Shown here: piece after piece, positions 19,278-28,239 of the stretch
How the letters are laid out: every line of letters starts with the position of its first letter
How positions within the stretch are numbered: position 1 is the stretch's first letter
From: Hyphomicrobium sp.
GTDB taxonomy: Bacteria > Pseudomonadota > Alphaproteobacteria > Rhizobiales > Hyphomicrobiaceae
Assembly: GCF_019753045.1 (NCBI RefSeq)
Contig: NZ_JAIELN010000017.1
Coordinates: 1-64,000, forward strand
DNA length: 64,000 bases
Reading direction: 5' to 3'
Notes under the pieces: generated by a model
Database searches by the model: none
What the model was told of the DNA's origin: nothing
What the model saw: only the letters and a program-made list of their open reading frames with translations
Translations under genes and position numbers: made by a program

Positions 19278-19469
19278 ATGGACCTCGATGATCTGATGCC
19301 GGGAAAGAAACCGAGCGGCGCGGCTATCGGAGATAACCTCGAAACGCTGTCGGTCGCGGAGCTTGAAAAGCGGATCGCAGACCTCAACGCGGAGATCGCG
19401 CGCGTGAACGTGGAACTCGATCGCAAGCGCCAGCACGAAGCGGCCGCGCGTGCGCTTTTCAAGTCGTGA
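19278..19469 (+). CDS. DUF1192-family small coiled-coil protein
   Basis: 63 aa, beginning MDLDDLMPGKK and continuing into a predicted coiled coil (SVAELEKRIADLNAEIARVNVEL). This matches the alphaproteobacterial DUF1192 family, whose function is unknown. A GGAGG lies eight bases upstream of the ATG. It is divergent from the quinone oxidoreductase gene. Confidence 0.82.
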   Translation: MDLDDLMPGKKPSGAAIGDNLETLSVAELEKRIADLNAEIARVNVELDRKRQHEAAARALFKS

Positions 19470-19851
19470 AGCGGCTCTGAAGCATCTATTTTGAAATGCG
19501 CTTTGCGGTGTCCGATTTTGGGATCGGATCAATTCGGCGCGATGTTTCGATTTGCTAACGTTGGAACAGTGAGCGGACGGTTTCACTTAACTGAACTTTA
19601 AGCATATCGGGCCATTTTGAGCCTCGATCCAGGCCATCTGGATAAAAGCGGCCCCTCTGCCGCTTGTTGACGCCTCACTGTTGACCTTCGAGCCGCTCTT
19701 TGAGGGCGGCTCTTTTTTTGCATTGTCCACAGGAGGTTCGCCGGAAGTGGGGATAGATGCCCCGTTTTGGGCATTCTTCTTAACTATGGTGCACTAATGT
19801 CAGTTCGTGGTAGCAGTTGCGGACGGGTAAGCGTTTGTATCGTTGAGGGTC
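19470..19851 (+). other. Intergenic region with terminator and RcdA-family gene leader
   Basis: About 380 bases. The first part is featureless apart from a weak inverted repeat (ccgat/atcgg). A strong terminator is at 19690-19719. A six-base hairpin (atgccc/gggcat) at 19757-19774 lies in the presumed leader of the next gene. No ORF or known RNA was recognised. Confidence 0.5.
19690..19719 (+). terminator. Intrinsic terminator
   Basis: Stem gagccgc / gcggctc with a nine-base loop followed by seven T. It lies 220 bases after the DUF1192 gene, so either that transcript has a long tail or an unannotated RNA ends here. Confidence 0.85.
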
Positions 19852-20400
19852 ATGAGTAACGTATATCGCGTGGACGGCGCGCCTGCGGGCGGCGCCACAA
19901 CGGTCTCGTTCGGTGAGCGGTTTCAGTCCTCCGAGCAGTTTGACCACATCTTCAAGGAAGGCATGGCGCTCGTCGAGCGCACGGCGAGCTACCTTGATGG
20001 ACCGGGGCGGAAAGAGGCCAAGGATCTCGTAGGCGGCGTGGGGGTGCTCTATGCCACCGAAAGCATGAGGCTTACAACTCGGCTGCTCGACCTTGCTTCG
20101 TGGCTCTTGATCCGGCGCGCGCTGCGTGAGGGTGAGATCACCGATGAAGAGGCTCAGAAGAAGCGCCGCCGCGTGAAGCTACAGGCTTTCGGCCGCCCGT
20201 CGCATGTCAAAGGTTATACCGACCTTCCGCAAGGTTTGCAGAACCTGATCGAAGAGAGCTTCCAGCTTCACGATCGTATCTCGCAGCTCGATCGCGTGTT
20301 GGCGAAGCCTTCCGCTGCCGAGACGCCGCAAGCGGCCGTCAATCCGGTTGCACAGCAGGTGGGCCTGCTCGAGCGCGCATTTTCAGTCAAATTCAGCTGA
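19852..20400 (+). CDS. RcdA-family protein (DUF1465)
   Basis: 182 aa, all-alpha, matching DUF1465, the family of Caulobacter RcdA. RcdA is a ClpXP adaptor that delivers CtrA for degradation in the cell cycle. Recognisable stretches are FGERFQSSEQFDHIFKEGM and a LLDLASWLLIRRALREGEIT segment, with KKRRRVKLQAFGRP after it. The ATG at 19852 is preceded directly by GAGGG. A role in cell-cycle proteolysis is inferred from the family. Confidence 0.85.
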   Translation: MSNVYRVDGAPAGGATTVSFGERFQSSEQFDHIFKEGMALVERTASYLDGPGRKEAKDLVGGVGVLYATESMRLTTRLLDLASWLLIRRALREGEITDEEAQKKRRRVKLQAFGRPSHVKGYTDLPQGLQNLIEESFQLHDRISQLDRVLAKPSAAETPQAAVNPVAQQVGLLERAFSVKFS

Positions 20401-20422
20401 ATTCAAAGTCAGTCCGAACGCA

Positions 20423-20455
20423 AAAGGCCCGGTCGCGAGACCGGGCCTTTGCTTT
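20423..20455. terminator. Bidirectional intrinsic terminator
   Basis: Stem aaaggcccggtc / gaccgggccttt with a GCGA loop between the convergent RcdA-family and rpmE genes; a T-rich tract follows on the plus strand. Confidence 0.88.
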
Positions 20456-20485
20456 TCCAGAGAGTGCGTTCGACGCCTTTGGCGA

Positions 20486-20710
20486 TCAGAACATGCCCTC
20501 GAACTTCTTCTTGAAGCGCGACAGGCGGCCGCCACGGTCCATCAACTTCGCGTCGCCGCCGGTCCAGGCCGGATGCGTCTTCGGGTCGATGTCGAGCGCC
20601 AGCGTGTCGCCGGCCTTGCCGTAGGTCGAATAGGTCGTGAATTCCGTTCCGTCCGTCATCACCACCTTGATCTGGTGGTAATCCGGGTGAAGGTCGGCGT
20701 CTTTCTTCAT
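20486..20710 (-). CDS. rpmE: 50S ribosomal protein bL31
   Basis: 74 aa. Family signatures [14 protein letters not shown] and [26 protein letters not shown] are present. There are no cysteines, so this is the zinc-free form usual in alphaproteobacteria. The gene is monocistronic and leftward, divergent from the ABC transporter gene. The 286-base divergent gap holds no recognised RNA. Confidence 0.96.
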   Translation of the reverse strand: MKKDADLHPDYHQIKVVMTDGTEFTTYSTYGKAGDTLALDIDPKTHPAWTGGDAKLMDRGGRLSRFKKKFEGMF

Positions 20711-20996
20711 GGCCTTGTGTCCGTCTTAAATGCGATTTTCACGGCGAAGCTCCAACGAGCTTCGGCCCCGGTATGTGCAGAGGGGACTGAATTGGCGCGT
20801 TCTTTAGCCGAGATAAGCCTGCCGCACAAGGCCGGATAACGGCCTCAAGTCGGGTCTAACCTGAGGAAACTGTAAGCCTTCCGGGCCAAAAAGCGGCCCA
20901 TTGTCTCTTGAGCCCGGCTGCCCGGTGGGGCATGGTCCGGGCCGGCTTCAGGGTTGAAATATCTTGTTTCCCCAAGCTTTGGACCAAAAAAGGCCG

Positions 20997-22820
20997 ATGA
21001 GCAGCGACGTAGCAGATCAGGGCTCGGAACGGGCCCAGCCCGACGATGAAAACACGCGGCAATCGAGGCGCTTGGCGCTCAAGCCGCTCTTAACGCTGAA
21101 GCCGCTGATCCTCAGTCACAAGGGCGCCCTGTGGGGCGCGATCATCGCACTGGTCGTCTCGGCGATTGCGATGCTTTCGGTGCCGCTTGCTGTCCGCCGG
21201 ATGATCGACAACGGTTTTGGCGGCAACGATTCAACGCTGATCAACAACTACTTCCTGACGATCATCGCCATCGGCCTCGTCATCGCGATCGCGAGCCCGG
21301 CCCGCTTTTATTTCGTGAACTGGATCGGCGAACGGGTCGTTGCCGACCTTCGAGCCAAGGTTTTCGCGCAGCTCGCAAAGCTCGGCCCCGCTTACTTCGA
21401 TCTCAATCACTCCGGCGAGATCATGAGCCGGCTGACGGCGGACACCACGCAGATCAAGGCCGTCGCCGGGACGGCGCTCAGTCAGGCGGCGCGCAACGCG
21501 ATCATGCTGATCGGCGCGCTCGTCATGATGTTCATCACCAGCCCCAATCTGTCGGCACTGGTGTTCCTGGCCATTCCCATCATCGTTCTGCCGCTCGTCG
21601 GATTCGGGCGGGTCGTGCGGCGGTTGTCGCGGCAGGCTCAGGATACGCTCGGCGAGGCTTCGGCTTACGCCTCGGAAAACCTCGGCGCCTACCGGACGAT
21701 GCAGGCGTACGTGAACGAGAAGACGGTTTCCGATCGCTTTGCGCGCGCCGTCGAGCGGACGTTCGCAGCAGCGCGGCGGCGGATGCTGGCCCGCGCGGCA
21801 CTGACCTTCGTCGCTATCATGCTCACGGTCGTGAGCGTCACGGGTGTGCTTTGGTATGGCGCATCCGAGGTCATTGTCGGCGATATGACCGGCGGGCGGC
21901 TCGGGCAATTCGTTCTTTACGCGCTCTTTGCTGCCGGCGCGCTGGCCGAACTTTCGGAAGTGTGGGGCGAGATGAGCCAGGCTGCCGGCGCCGCCGAGCG
22001 GCTTTCGGAAATGATGGCGACGGTACCCGATATCCGTTCCCCCGAGCATCCAACGCCGTTGCCCGAACCTTCAACCGGCACCATCGCATTCGAGAACGTG
22101 AGCTTCACCTATCCGACGCGCCCCGCCGAGAAGGCGCTCGATAGCGTATCGTTTCGGGCAAATACCGGCGAGACGCTGGCGCTTGTCGGCGCTTCGGGTT
22201 CGGGCAAGTCGACGATCTTCAACTTGCTCCTTCGTTTCTATGATCCCAACGAAGGCGTCGTTCGCGTCGATGGCGTAAATGTCAAAGAGGCCGACGTCGC
22301 CGCTCTGCGCCGTCTCATTGCGCTCGTGCCGCAAGACGTTGCTCTCTTTGCCGACACGGTCGCGGAGAACATCCGTTACGGAACGCCGGGAGCGACGCTT
22401 TCGGAAGTTCGACGGGCTGCGACGGCGGCCCAGGCGGACGACTTCATTCGCCGCCTTCCGGACGGTTACAATACCAAGCTCGGCGAACGCGGGACCTCGC
22501 TTTCGGGCGGGCAGCGCCAGCGGATTGCCATTGCACGCGCCATTTTGAAAAATGCTCCCATCCTGCTGCTCGACGAGGCGACGAGCGCGCTCGACGCCGA
22601 GAGCGAAGGGGCTGTGCAGCGCGCGCTCGAAGACCTGATGAAGGACCGGACGAGCATCGTCATCGCGCATCGACTCGCGACTGTTCAGAAGGCCGACCGC
22701 ATTCTCGTCATGGAAAAGGGGCGGATCGTCGAGGCCGGGACGCATGTCGAGCTTGTCCGCCGAGGCGGGATTTATGCGCACCTCGCCGAGCTTCAATTCG
22801 GGCGCGAAGCCGCCGAGTAG
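20997..22820 (+). CDS. ABC exporter, fused membrane and ATPase domains (MsbA-like half-transporter)
   Basis: 607 aa with a six-helix exporter domain (about residues 40-330) followed by a nucleotide-binding domain. Walker A is GASGSGKST, the signature is LSGGQRQRIAIARAI, and Walker B is ILLLDEATSA with the H-loop in IVIAHRLAT. It should act as a homodimer in the inner membrane exporting a lipid, peptide or drug; sequence alone does not fix the substrate. The ATG at 20997 (MSSDVADQGSE) is chosen; the frame extends to 20964 without a better ribosome-binding site. Confidence 0.92.
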   Translation: MSSDVADQGSERAQPDDENTRQSRRLALKPLLTLKPLILSHKGALWGAIIALVVSAIAMLSVPLAVRRMIDNGFGGNDSTLINNYFLTIIAIGLVIAIASPARFYFVNWIGERVVADLRAKVFAQLAKLGPAYFDLNHSGEIMSRLTADTTQIKAVAGTALSQAARNAIMLIGALVMMFITSPNLSALVFLAIPIIVLPLVGFGRVVRRLSRQAQDTLGEASAYASENLGAYRTMQAYVNEKTVSDRFARAVERTFAAARRRMLARAALTFVAIMLTVVSVTGVLWYGASEVIVGDMTGGRLGQFVLYALFAAGALAELSEVWGEMSQAAGAAERLSEMMATVPDIRSPEHPTPLPEPSTGTIAFENVSFTYPTRPAEKALDSVSFRANTGETLALVGASGSGKSTIFNLLLRFYDPNEGVVRVDGVNVKEADVAALRRLIALVPQDVALFADTVAENIRYGTPGATLSEVRRAATAAQADDFIRRLPDGYNTKLGERGTSLSGGQRQRIAIARAILKNAPILLLDEATSALDAESEGAVQRALEDLMKDRTSIVIAHRLATVQKADRILVMEKGRIVEAGTHVELVRRGGIYAHLAELQFGREAAE

Positions 22821-22879
22821 ACGGCTCGACGGACGCTCTTTAACGTTTCATTAACTTCCGCGTGCTGATCATCACTCTC

Positions 22880-22990
22880 ATGAAAGCTCTGACGGTCATT
22901 GTCGTTCTGTTCGGCTGTTTCGCGTACGATATCTCGTACAACAACGCCGAGCTGATCCGTTGGCTCGCGGACGCGCTTAGAATTTCTTGA
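22880..22990 (+). CDS. Putative small membrane peptide, 36 aa
   Basis: Open frame MKALTVIVVLFGCFAYDIS followed by YNNAELIRWLADALR and stop. It has one short hydrophobic helix and a charged, amphipathic tail. Small proteins of this style, with a hydrophobic start then YNNA/YNNG, are common next to other genes in Rhizobiales, but no function is known. It starts 59 bases after the ABC exporter, in the same direction. The start lacks a clear Shine-Dalgarno, so confidence is modest. Confidence 0.42.
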   Translation: MKALTVIVVLFGCFAYDISYNNAELIRWLADALRIS

Positions 22991-23063
22991 TCGTTGGTGC
23001 CCGGCGACAGCTTTTTGCTTTGTGCCCGGCGACACGCGTTCCGCGCGCCGGCCGCCGGTCACG

Positions 23064-24092
23064 TTACCGGTTGGTCAGCTTCAGCTCGATGCGGCGGTTC
23101 TTTTGGAAGGCCTCTTCCGTCAGGCCCGGATCGATCGGTGCAAATTCGCCGTAGCCCGCGGCCACGAGGCGATCGGGCGGCACACCGCGCGATATCAGGT
23201 ATTTGACGACGGACGAGGCTCGCGCGGTCGACAATTCCCAGTTCGATGGAAACTGCGATCTCGAGATCGGGCGGATGTCAGTGTGGCCGTTGATCTGCAG
23301 CGCCCAGTCGATGTCGGGCGGGATTTCCTTTTGAAGCTCCAGGATCGCCGATGCGATCTGATCCATCGCAGCGTCACCCTCTGGCGTCAGCGTCGCCGAT
23401 CCGGCCGGGAACAGGACTTCCGATTCAAACACGAAGCGGTCGCCCGCGATGCGGATGTCCTTGCGGTCTTTCAGTAGTTCTCTCAGGCGGCCGAAGAAAT
23501 CGGAGCGATAGCGCTTCAGTTCCTGCACCTGCTGCGCGAGCGCGGTGTTCAGTCGGGCGCCGAGGTCCTTGATGGTCTTGTCGCTCTCGGTCGTCTTCTT
23601 CTGTGAAGCATCGAGCGCGTCGCTCAGTGCGGCGATCTGGCGGCGCAGGGCGACGAGCTGCTGATTGAGCAGGTCAACCTTCGACAGCGCTTCGGCGGAA
23701 ATGTTCTTCTGCTTGTCGAGATCAGCGCCGAGCGAGGCGATCCGGCCTTCCGCCGCTTTGGCGCGGTCGTCGGCGCCGAGACCTGCGCCCGTCAATTTCT
23801 CATTGTCGGCTTTCAGAGACGAGAGAGAGGCTTGCAGGGCCGCGAGATCGTCCTGGGCCGACTGCGATTTGCCTTTCTCGAGCGAAAGCATCGAGGTCAG
23901 CTCGCTGATCTGCTGGGTCAGACGCTGTAGGGCGGAGTCTTTCCCCGTTGCCTCTTGGGCCGAGAAATATTGGGCGATCATGAAGATCGACATCAACAGC
24001 GTGACGACGAGAAGAAGTGTCGACAGCACGTCGACGTAGGCCGGCCAGAATTCCCCGTATTCACCGCTGCGACGGGACCGTCCGCGTGCCAT
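23064..24092 (-). CDS. OmpA/MotB-like peptidoglycan-binding membrane protein
   Basis: 342 aa. One N-terminal transmembrane helix (YVDVLSTLLLVVTLLMSIFMI, about 19-39), a long coiled coil (about 55-200), and a C-terminal OmpA/MotB domain (FPAGSATLTPEGD, NGHTDIRPI, ELSTARASSVVKYLISRGV, NRRIELKL). It is the stator-like partner of the MotA/TolQ-like protein seven bases upstream in the operon. The pair should form a proton channel tethered to peptidoglycan. It is not the flagellar MotB by context, and no Zorya genes are adjacent. Confidence 0.85.
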   Translation of the reverse strand: MARGRSRRSGEYGEFWPAYVDVLSTLLLVVTLLMSIFMIAQYFSAQEATGKDSALQRLTQQISELTSMLSLEKGKSQSAQDDLAALQASLSSLKADNEKLTGAGLGADDRAKAAEGRIASLGADLDKQKNISAEALSKVDLLNQQLVALRRQIAALSDALDASQKKTTESDKTIKDLGARLNTALAQQVQELKRYRSDFFGRLRELLKDRKDIRIAGDRFVFESEVLFPAGSATLTPEGDAAMDQIASAILELQKEIPPDIDWALQINGHTDIRPISRSQFPSNWELSTARASSVVKYLISRGVPPDRLVAAGYGEFAPIDPGLTEEAFQKNRRIELKLTNR

Positions 24093-24098
24093 GCGTCT

Positions 24099-25148
24099 TT
24101 AAACTCCGCGCTTCATGGCGTCGGCAAGGTTGCGCAACATGGCGGCGACCTCGGCTTGGCTTTGCGCCTGCTCGTCGACCCACTCGCGGACGACTTTCTG
24201 CTCCGAGCGCATCTGCGTGACGAGCTGGTTGACGCCGCGCGCGAGGTCCCGGACGTCGTCCTGGGGGGGCCCGGCTCTCGCAGGCACGGCAGCCTGATCG
24301 ACGACGCGGTTCGCAAAGTCCTCCAGCGAGCGCTGCATTTCGACAACCGCCGACAGGAGCTGGCGATTGACGTAATCATTCGTATGGGCGCCGGTGCCAG
24401 CAGGTGTCAGCTCGGTGATGCCCGACAGCCATTCCTCGAGCTCGTTGTAAAAGCGGTTATGGGCGTGGCTCGCCTGAAGCTCGAGGAAGCCCAGAACGAG
24501 CGAGCCCGATAGACCCAGCAGTGATGACGAGAACGCGGTGCCCATGCCCTTCAACGGCGCGGAGAGGCCGGCCTTCAGGTCGCTGAAGAGCTGGACGTTA
24601 TCGGTCGCTTTGCTGTCCAGCGTGTCGATGGCGGCGCCGACCGACTGGATGGTCTCCAGGAGGCCCCAAAACGTTCCGAGCAGGCCGAGAAAGACGAGCA
24701 GGCCGACAAGGTAGCGGCCGGTGTCCCGGGCTTCGTCGAGCCTGGAGCCGATCGAATCCATGAACGAGCGCATGGCGGCAGTCGACAGCGAAAGGGTGCC
24801 GGTCCGGTCGCGCAGCATCGTCGCCATCGGCGCCAGCAGCACGGGGCGGGCGCTGATCGAGAGGCCGGGGTCGGAGATGCGGTAGGCGTTAACCCAGCGG
24901 ATTTCGGGGTAGAGGCGGAAGACCTGGCGGTAGGCGTAAATGATGCCGAGCGCCAACGCCCCGACAATGAGGCCGTTAAGGCCCGGGTTGTTCAGAAACG
25001 AGTGCTTCAATTGATCGAACAGAATGGCGGCGAGAAAACCCACCAGCGTCAAAAAAATCGTCATGCGCAGCAGGAAGACACCGGGTGGTGTCAACCGCCG
25101 TGATACCGGGGCCAGTGCCGAAGCATCGCCCGGGCGGATCTTCGCCAT
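24099..25148 (-). CDS. MotA/TolQ/ExbB-family proton channel protein
   Basis: 349 aa. Two N-terminal helices (LLRMTIFLTLVGFLAAILF and LNGLIVGALALGIIYAY) and two more in the conserved channel region (YLVGLLVFLGLLGTFWGLLETI and FSSSLLGLSGSLVLGFLEL) match the MotA/TolQ/ExbB family. The next gene codes for its OmpA-domain partner. Gene order thiE-like, Sel1, inositol monophosphatase, then this pair suggests a general envelope role. What the motor drives is unknown. Confidence 0.85.
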   Translation of the reverse strand: MAKIRPGDASALAPVSRRLTPPGVFLLRMTIFLTLVGFLAAILFDQLKHSFLNNPGLNGLIVGALALGIIYAYRQVFRLYPEIRWVNAYRISDPGLSISARPVLLAPMATMLRDRTGTLSLSTAAMRSFMDSIGSRLDEARDTGRYLVGLLVFLGLLGTFWGLLETIQSVGAAIDTLDSKATDNVQLFSDLKAGLSAPLKGMGTAFSSSLLGLSGSLVLGFLELQASHAHNRFYNELEEWLSGITELTPAGTGAHTNDYVNRQLLSAVVEMQRSLEDFANRVVDQAAVPARAGPPQDDVRDLARGVNQLVTQMRSEQKVVREWVDEQAQSQAEVAAMLRNLADAMKRGV

Positions 25149-25266
25149 TCGTCCTTGCCTCCGGAACGCCCCGCTGGTCCTGCAGAACCTTAGCGCAAGG
25201 CTGTTCCATCGAAAACGGGCAACATCATGCCAAACTGGCGGCCGCCCCGCGGCTATGCGGCCCGAT

Positions 25267-26061
25267 TCAGGCTTTATTGAAGAGGAATGACCCCAAAGCT
25301 TTGTGAATGTAGGGGTTGGCGGCGATAATGTCGCCGGATTCCATCATTTTGTCGCCACCGGCCAAATCGGTGACGAAGGCGCCAGCCTCACGCGCGATGA
25401 CGATGCCGGCCGCAACGTCCCATGGCTGAAGATTGTGTTCCCAGTAGGCGTCGAACCGCCCTGCCGCAACGAAGGCGAGGTCGAGCGCGGCCGAGCCTGT
25501 CCGGCGGATGCCCGCGACTTCGTTCATCAAGAGGTCCATCTCTTTCAGGTAGCGCGCCTTGCCCTCGCGGCCGCGGTGGGGAATTCCAGTCGTCACGAGC
25601 GCGTCGCCGAGGTTTTTGCGGGCCGCGACACGCAGGCGGCGATCGTTCATGTACGCGCCCTTGCCTTTTTCGGCCGTGAAAAGCTCGTCGCTCGCAGGAT
25701 TGTAAATGACGCCCGCAACGAGTTGGCCTTCGCGTTCGAGGCCGATCGAGACTGCGAACAGCGGGTTCGAATGCAGGAAGTTGGTCGTGCCGTCGAGCGG
25801 ATCGACGATCCAGCGGTGCGTTTTGTCGGCGCCGACGATCTCGCCGCGTTCTTCCATGAGAAAACCATAGGTGCCGCGCGACTTCGACAGCTCCTTGAAG
25901 ATGATGTCTTCGGCCTTGTGGTCGGCCGCGGATACGAAATTGGCCGGTCCCTTGATCGAGACCTGCAGGTGCTCCACCTCGCCGAAATCGCGCGTGAGGC
26001 TACGCCCCGCCTTGCGTGCAGCCGAGATCATGACGTTGAGTGTCGGGGATACGTTATTCAT
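25267..26061 (-). CDS. Inositol monophosphatase-family protein
   Basis: 264 aa. The lithium-sensitive phosphatase motifs are complete: the EERGE metal site, WIVDPLDGTTNFLH, and the C-terminal WDVAAGIVIAREAG. It hydrolyses a sugar or inositol monophosphate in the cytoplasm; SuhB-like and histidinol-phosphatase-like substrates are both possible. The start MNNVSPTLNVMISAARKAG at 26061 is chosen over a long upstream extension that overlaps the Sel1 gene. Confidence 0.9.
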   Translation of the reverse strand: MNNVSPTLNVMISAARKAGRSLTRDFGEVEHLQVSIKGPANFVSAADHKAEDIIFKELSKSRGTYGFLMEERGEIVGADKTHRWIVDPLDGTTNFLHSNPLFAVSIGLEREGQLVAGVIYNPASDELFTAEKGKGAYMNDRRLRVAARKNLGDALVTTGIPHRGREGKARYLKEMDLLMNEVAGIRRTGSAALDLAFVAAGRFDAYWEHNLQPWDVAAGIVIAREAGAFVTDLAGGDKMMESGDIIAANPYIHKALGSFLFNKA

Positions 26062-26161
26062 TTCGTTGATCCGGACGGGCGCAAAAAGGGGAGAGCCGGG
26101 CTCTAACGGCTCTTCGACCCCGTGGCAAGGCGACTGAAAGGCCAAAGCGCCCAGTGAATGG

Positions 26162-27253
26162 CTACTGGAGTTCGGCCATGCCGGGATCGGCGCGAATACG
26201 ATCTGCCCAGGCGGACGCTTCGGCTTCCGCTTTCTGGCGGTCGGCCTTGGGCATGTTCGCAATCCGCGCGTCGAGCTCGTCGTCTTCGAAACCATGCTTT
26301 TTGGCAATGAGCCGCCACTTGGCGCCTTCGACCGGATCTTTCTTTACCTTGATGCCGTCGAAGTAGACGTAGGCCAAACGGTTCTGGGCGCCCGCGATGC
26401 CCTTGTCGGCCGCGGCTTTCATCAGAACTGGGATTTTGGGCTCGTCTTTCGTAAGGCCCATGCCTTGGATCAGTCTCACGGCGTAATCGTACTGCGCCTC
26501 GGGATAGCCCTGCTCGGCTGCTCGGGACAGCCAACGGGCTGCTTCGAGCGCGTCGGCAGCGACGCCCGATCCGGTCTGATAAAGTTCGGAGAGATCGTAC
26601 TGCGCCTGAGGCAAGCCCTTTTCGGCGGCGTAGCGGATGTGCTGATAGGCGCGAATGGGGTTTTCGGGTTTGCCGTCGCCTTTGAGGAAAAGAAGGCCGA
26701 GATTGTAATTGGCTTCGGCGTGGCCGGTCAGCGCCGCTTTTTCGAACAGCTCGGCGGCGGCCTTGCGATCCTTTTTCACGCCGCGGCCTTCGGCATACGA
26801 GAGGCCGAGCGCGAACGTTCCCTGCATGTCGCCGAGGTCGGACGCGCGCTTGTAATATTCGAAAGCCTTCTTGTCGTCCTTTTGGACGCCCAGCCCTTCC
26901 GTGTAAATCCGCGCGATCAGCGTGTTGGCCTGCGGTTCGCCGCGCGCGGCTGCATCTTCCGCAAGCTTGAGAGCCGTCAGGTACTGGCCCTGATCGAAGG
27001 CCGTATAGGCCGCGTCGTCGCCGGTCGCGGGCACGATCGAGGGAATTGTTTTCTGGATTTCGGACGTGCCCTGTTGCGCTGGAGGCGTCGGTGAAGGCGC
27101 CTTCTTCGGCGAAGGCGCGAGCTTCGGCACAGGCGTTTCGGTATCGCGCGAGAACCACGAGCTGTTGTCCGCCAAGAGCGGAGCAGCCGCGCCAAAGCCG
27201 GCGAGCATCAGGACTGCGAGCGGTACGATGAACTTCGTCGCGCGTGCTGTCAT
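26162..27253 (-). CDS. Sel1-repeat (TPR-like) secreted protein
   Basis: 363 aa. An N-terminal signal peptide (about residues 1-28, FIVPLAVLMLAGFGAAAPLLA) is followed by a Pro/Lys-rich linker and at least six Sel1 repeats, each with the A..LG..Y..G.GV.KD pattern (for example YTEGLGVQKDDKKAFEYYKRA). Such proteins are periplasmic scaffolds. The start overlaps the thiE-like stop by four bases (27250-27253), so the two are translationally coupled. Confidence 0.88.
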   Translation of the reverse strand: MTARATKFIVPLAVLMLAGFGAAAPLLADNSSWFSRDTETPVPKLAPSPKKAPSPTPPAQQGTSEIQKTIPSIVPATGDDAAYTAFDQGQYLTALKLAEDAAARGEPQANTLIARIYTEGLGVQKDDKKAFEYYKRASDLGDMQGTFALGLSYAEGRGVKKDRKAAAELFEKAALTGHAEANYNLGLLFLKGDGKPENPIRAYQHIRYAAEKGLPQAQYDLSELYQTGSGVAADALEAARWLSRAAEQGYPEAQYDYAVRLIQGMGLTKDEPKIPVLMKAAADKGIAGAQNRLAYVYFDGIKVKKDPVEGAKWRLIAKKHGFEDDELDARIANMPKADRQKAEAEASAWADRIRADPGMAELQ

Positions 27254-27903
27254 TTCGCTGGCTCCGGAGTCCTTATGGCCTCGGAAAATTCCCGAATGCG
27301 CGCCGCGGCTGCTGCTTCCGTATCCTGTGGTCCGAGCCGAACGGAAACGAAGTCGGCGCCGGCCGCGGCGAGACGGTGAGCTGCGTCCTGATCGTCGACA
27401 TCAAAGGCGACGGAGGGGATTTCGAATACTTCGTTCCACCATTCGATCAGGTCGATTTGGCGCTCGGCGGCGCGTTCGCGGTCTTCGACGTGGGGCGGAA
27501 CGCCGAACGCAACGTAATCGGCACCTGCTTCGGCGACTTCCATCGCGTCGTGGCGGCTGCGTCCGGCATCCACTCCGATGATCGTTCCCGCCGGCGCCGA
27601 TTGCTTCAATGTTTTGAATTGACGGACGATATCGCGCGACCACGGCAGGTGGATGCCGTCGGCGCCGAGCTTTGTGGCGTCCTCCAGACTTGAAGCGACG
27701 AGCGCCGCGATATTCCTCTTCTGAGCCTCTGCTACGAGCTTGCGGGCCAGTGCTTCGTCCACAGACGTTCCATCAGCGGAGCGGATAAGAACGCTCGCGA
27801 TCGTGGCGGCGCCGGACGCCGCGGCGAGCAGGCTCACCGCGTGCGCTGCGGGAGATCCCGCGTCAATCTCGAAGTCAAGGTAGAGGCTGGTGGCGCTCGA
27901 CAA
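27250..27903 (-). CDS. thiE: Thiamine phosphate synthase-like (ThiE/TenI) protein
   Basis: 217 aa TIM-barrel of the ThiE/TenI family. Recognisable are ADGIHLPWSRD, IIGVDAGRSRHDAMEVAEAGADYVAFGV (family GxSxH...A.GADYvgfGp) and the C-terminal AAGADFVSV. The phosphate-binding GVDAGRSRHD replaces the typical GvSxHs, so activity may be altered, and it could be a TenI-like paralogue. No TPP riboswitch and no other thi genes are seen. It is the first gene of the leftward five-gene operon. Confidence 0.7.
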   Translation of the reverse strand: MSSATSLYLDFEIDAGSPAAHAVSLLAAASGAATIASVLIRSADGTSVDEALARKLVAEAQKRNIAALVASSLEDATKLGADGIHLPWSRDIVRQFKTLKQSAPAGTIIGVDAGRSRHDAMEVAEAGADYVAFGVPPHVEDRERAAERQIDLIEWWNEVFEIPSVAFDVDDQDAAHRLAAAGADFVSVRLGPQDTEAAAAARIREFSEAIRTPEPAK

Positions 27904-28239
27904 GCGATAGGCTCCGGTTCAGGCCCGCTCTTCAAAGCCGATTGCGGCGGAAACAAGAAGCGGGCGGCTTTCAACGTGGATTGGCAAGGCTGTTTGCCAA
28001 CGTGGTTTGGGGCACTGGGTTGCAGTAATCGGCGCTATACTCAAGACGATTCGAGTTTTCTCAGTCACAGACGGGTTTTTTCGCCGGAATCCGGGGCGTT
28101 GGCAGTTTACCAGTTTGGGGGAACGGGCCAATGTCGCCCCATCTCTGAGTTTCGGCGTTTTTCCGCCAACTTGAGGGCTCACGTAGTGTCGGCAACGCTG
28201 GCATCGCCGCGCCTCTCGCCTATCGGAGCCACACGGGGA
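27904..28239. other. Divergent intergenic region with palindromic element
   Basis: About 335 bases between the thiE-like operon and the L,D-transpeptidase gene. At 27981-28000 there is a perfect inverted repeat TTGGCAA-N6-TTGCCAA, flanked by two direct copies of CAACGTGG (27972-27979 and 27998-28005). This could be an operator or a hairpin. No ORF or known RNA was recognised. Confidence 0.5.

Noticed and set aside
23064-25148. MotA/OmpA pair as a Zorya defence system (ZorAB)
   Set aside because: No ZorC, ZorD or ZorE helicase or nuclease genes are adjacent. Neighbours are inositol monophosphatase, Sel1 and thiE-like genes, which points to a housekeeping envelope pair.
27904-28239. TPP riboswitch upstream of the thiE-like gene
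   Set aside because: The minus-strand leader lacks the CTGAGA and ACCTGAT core motifs; the gene is probably constitutive or an operon relic.
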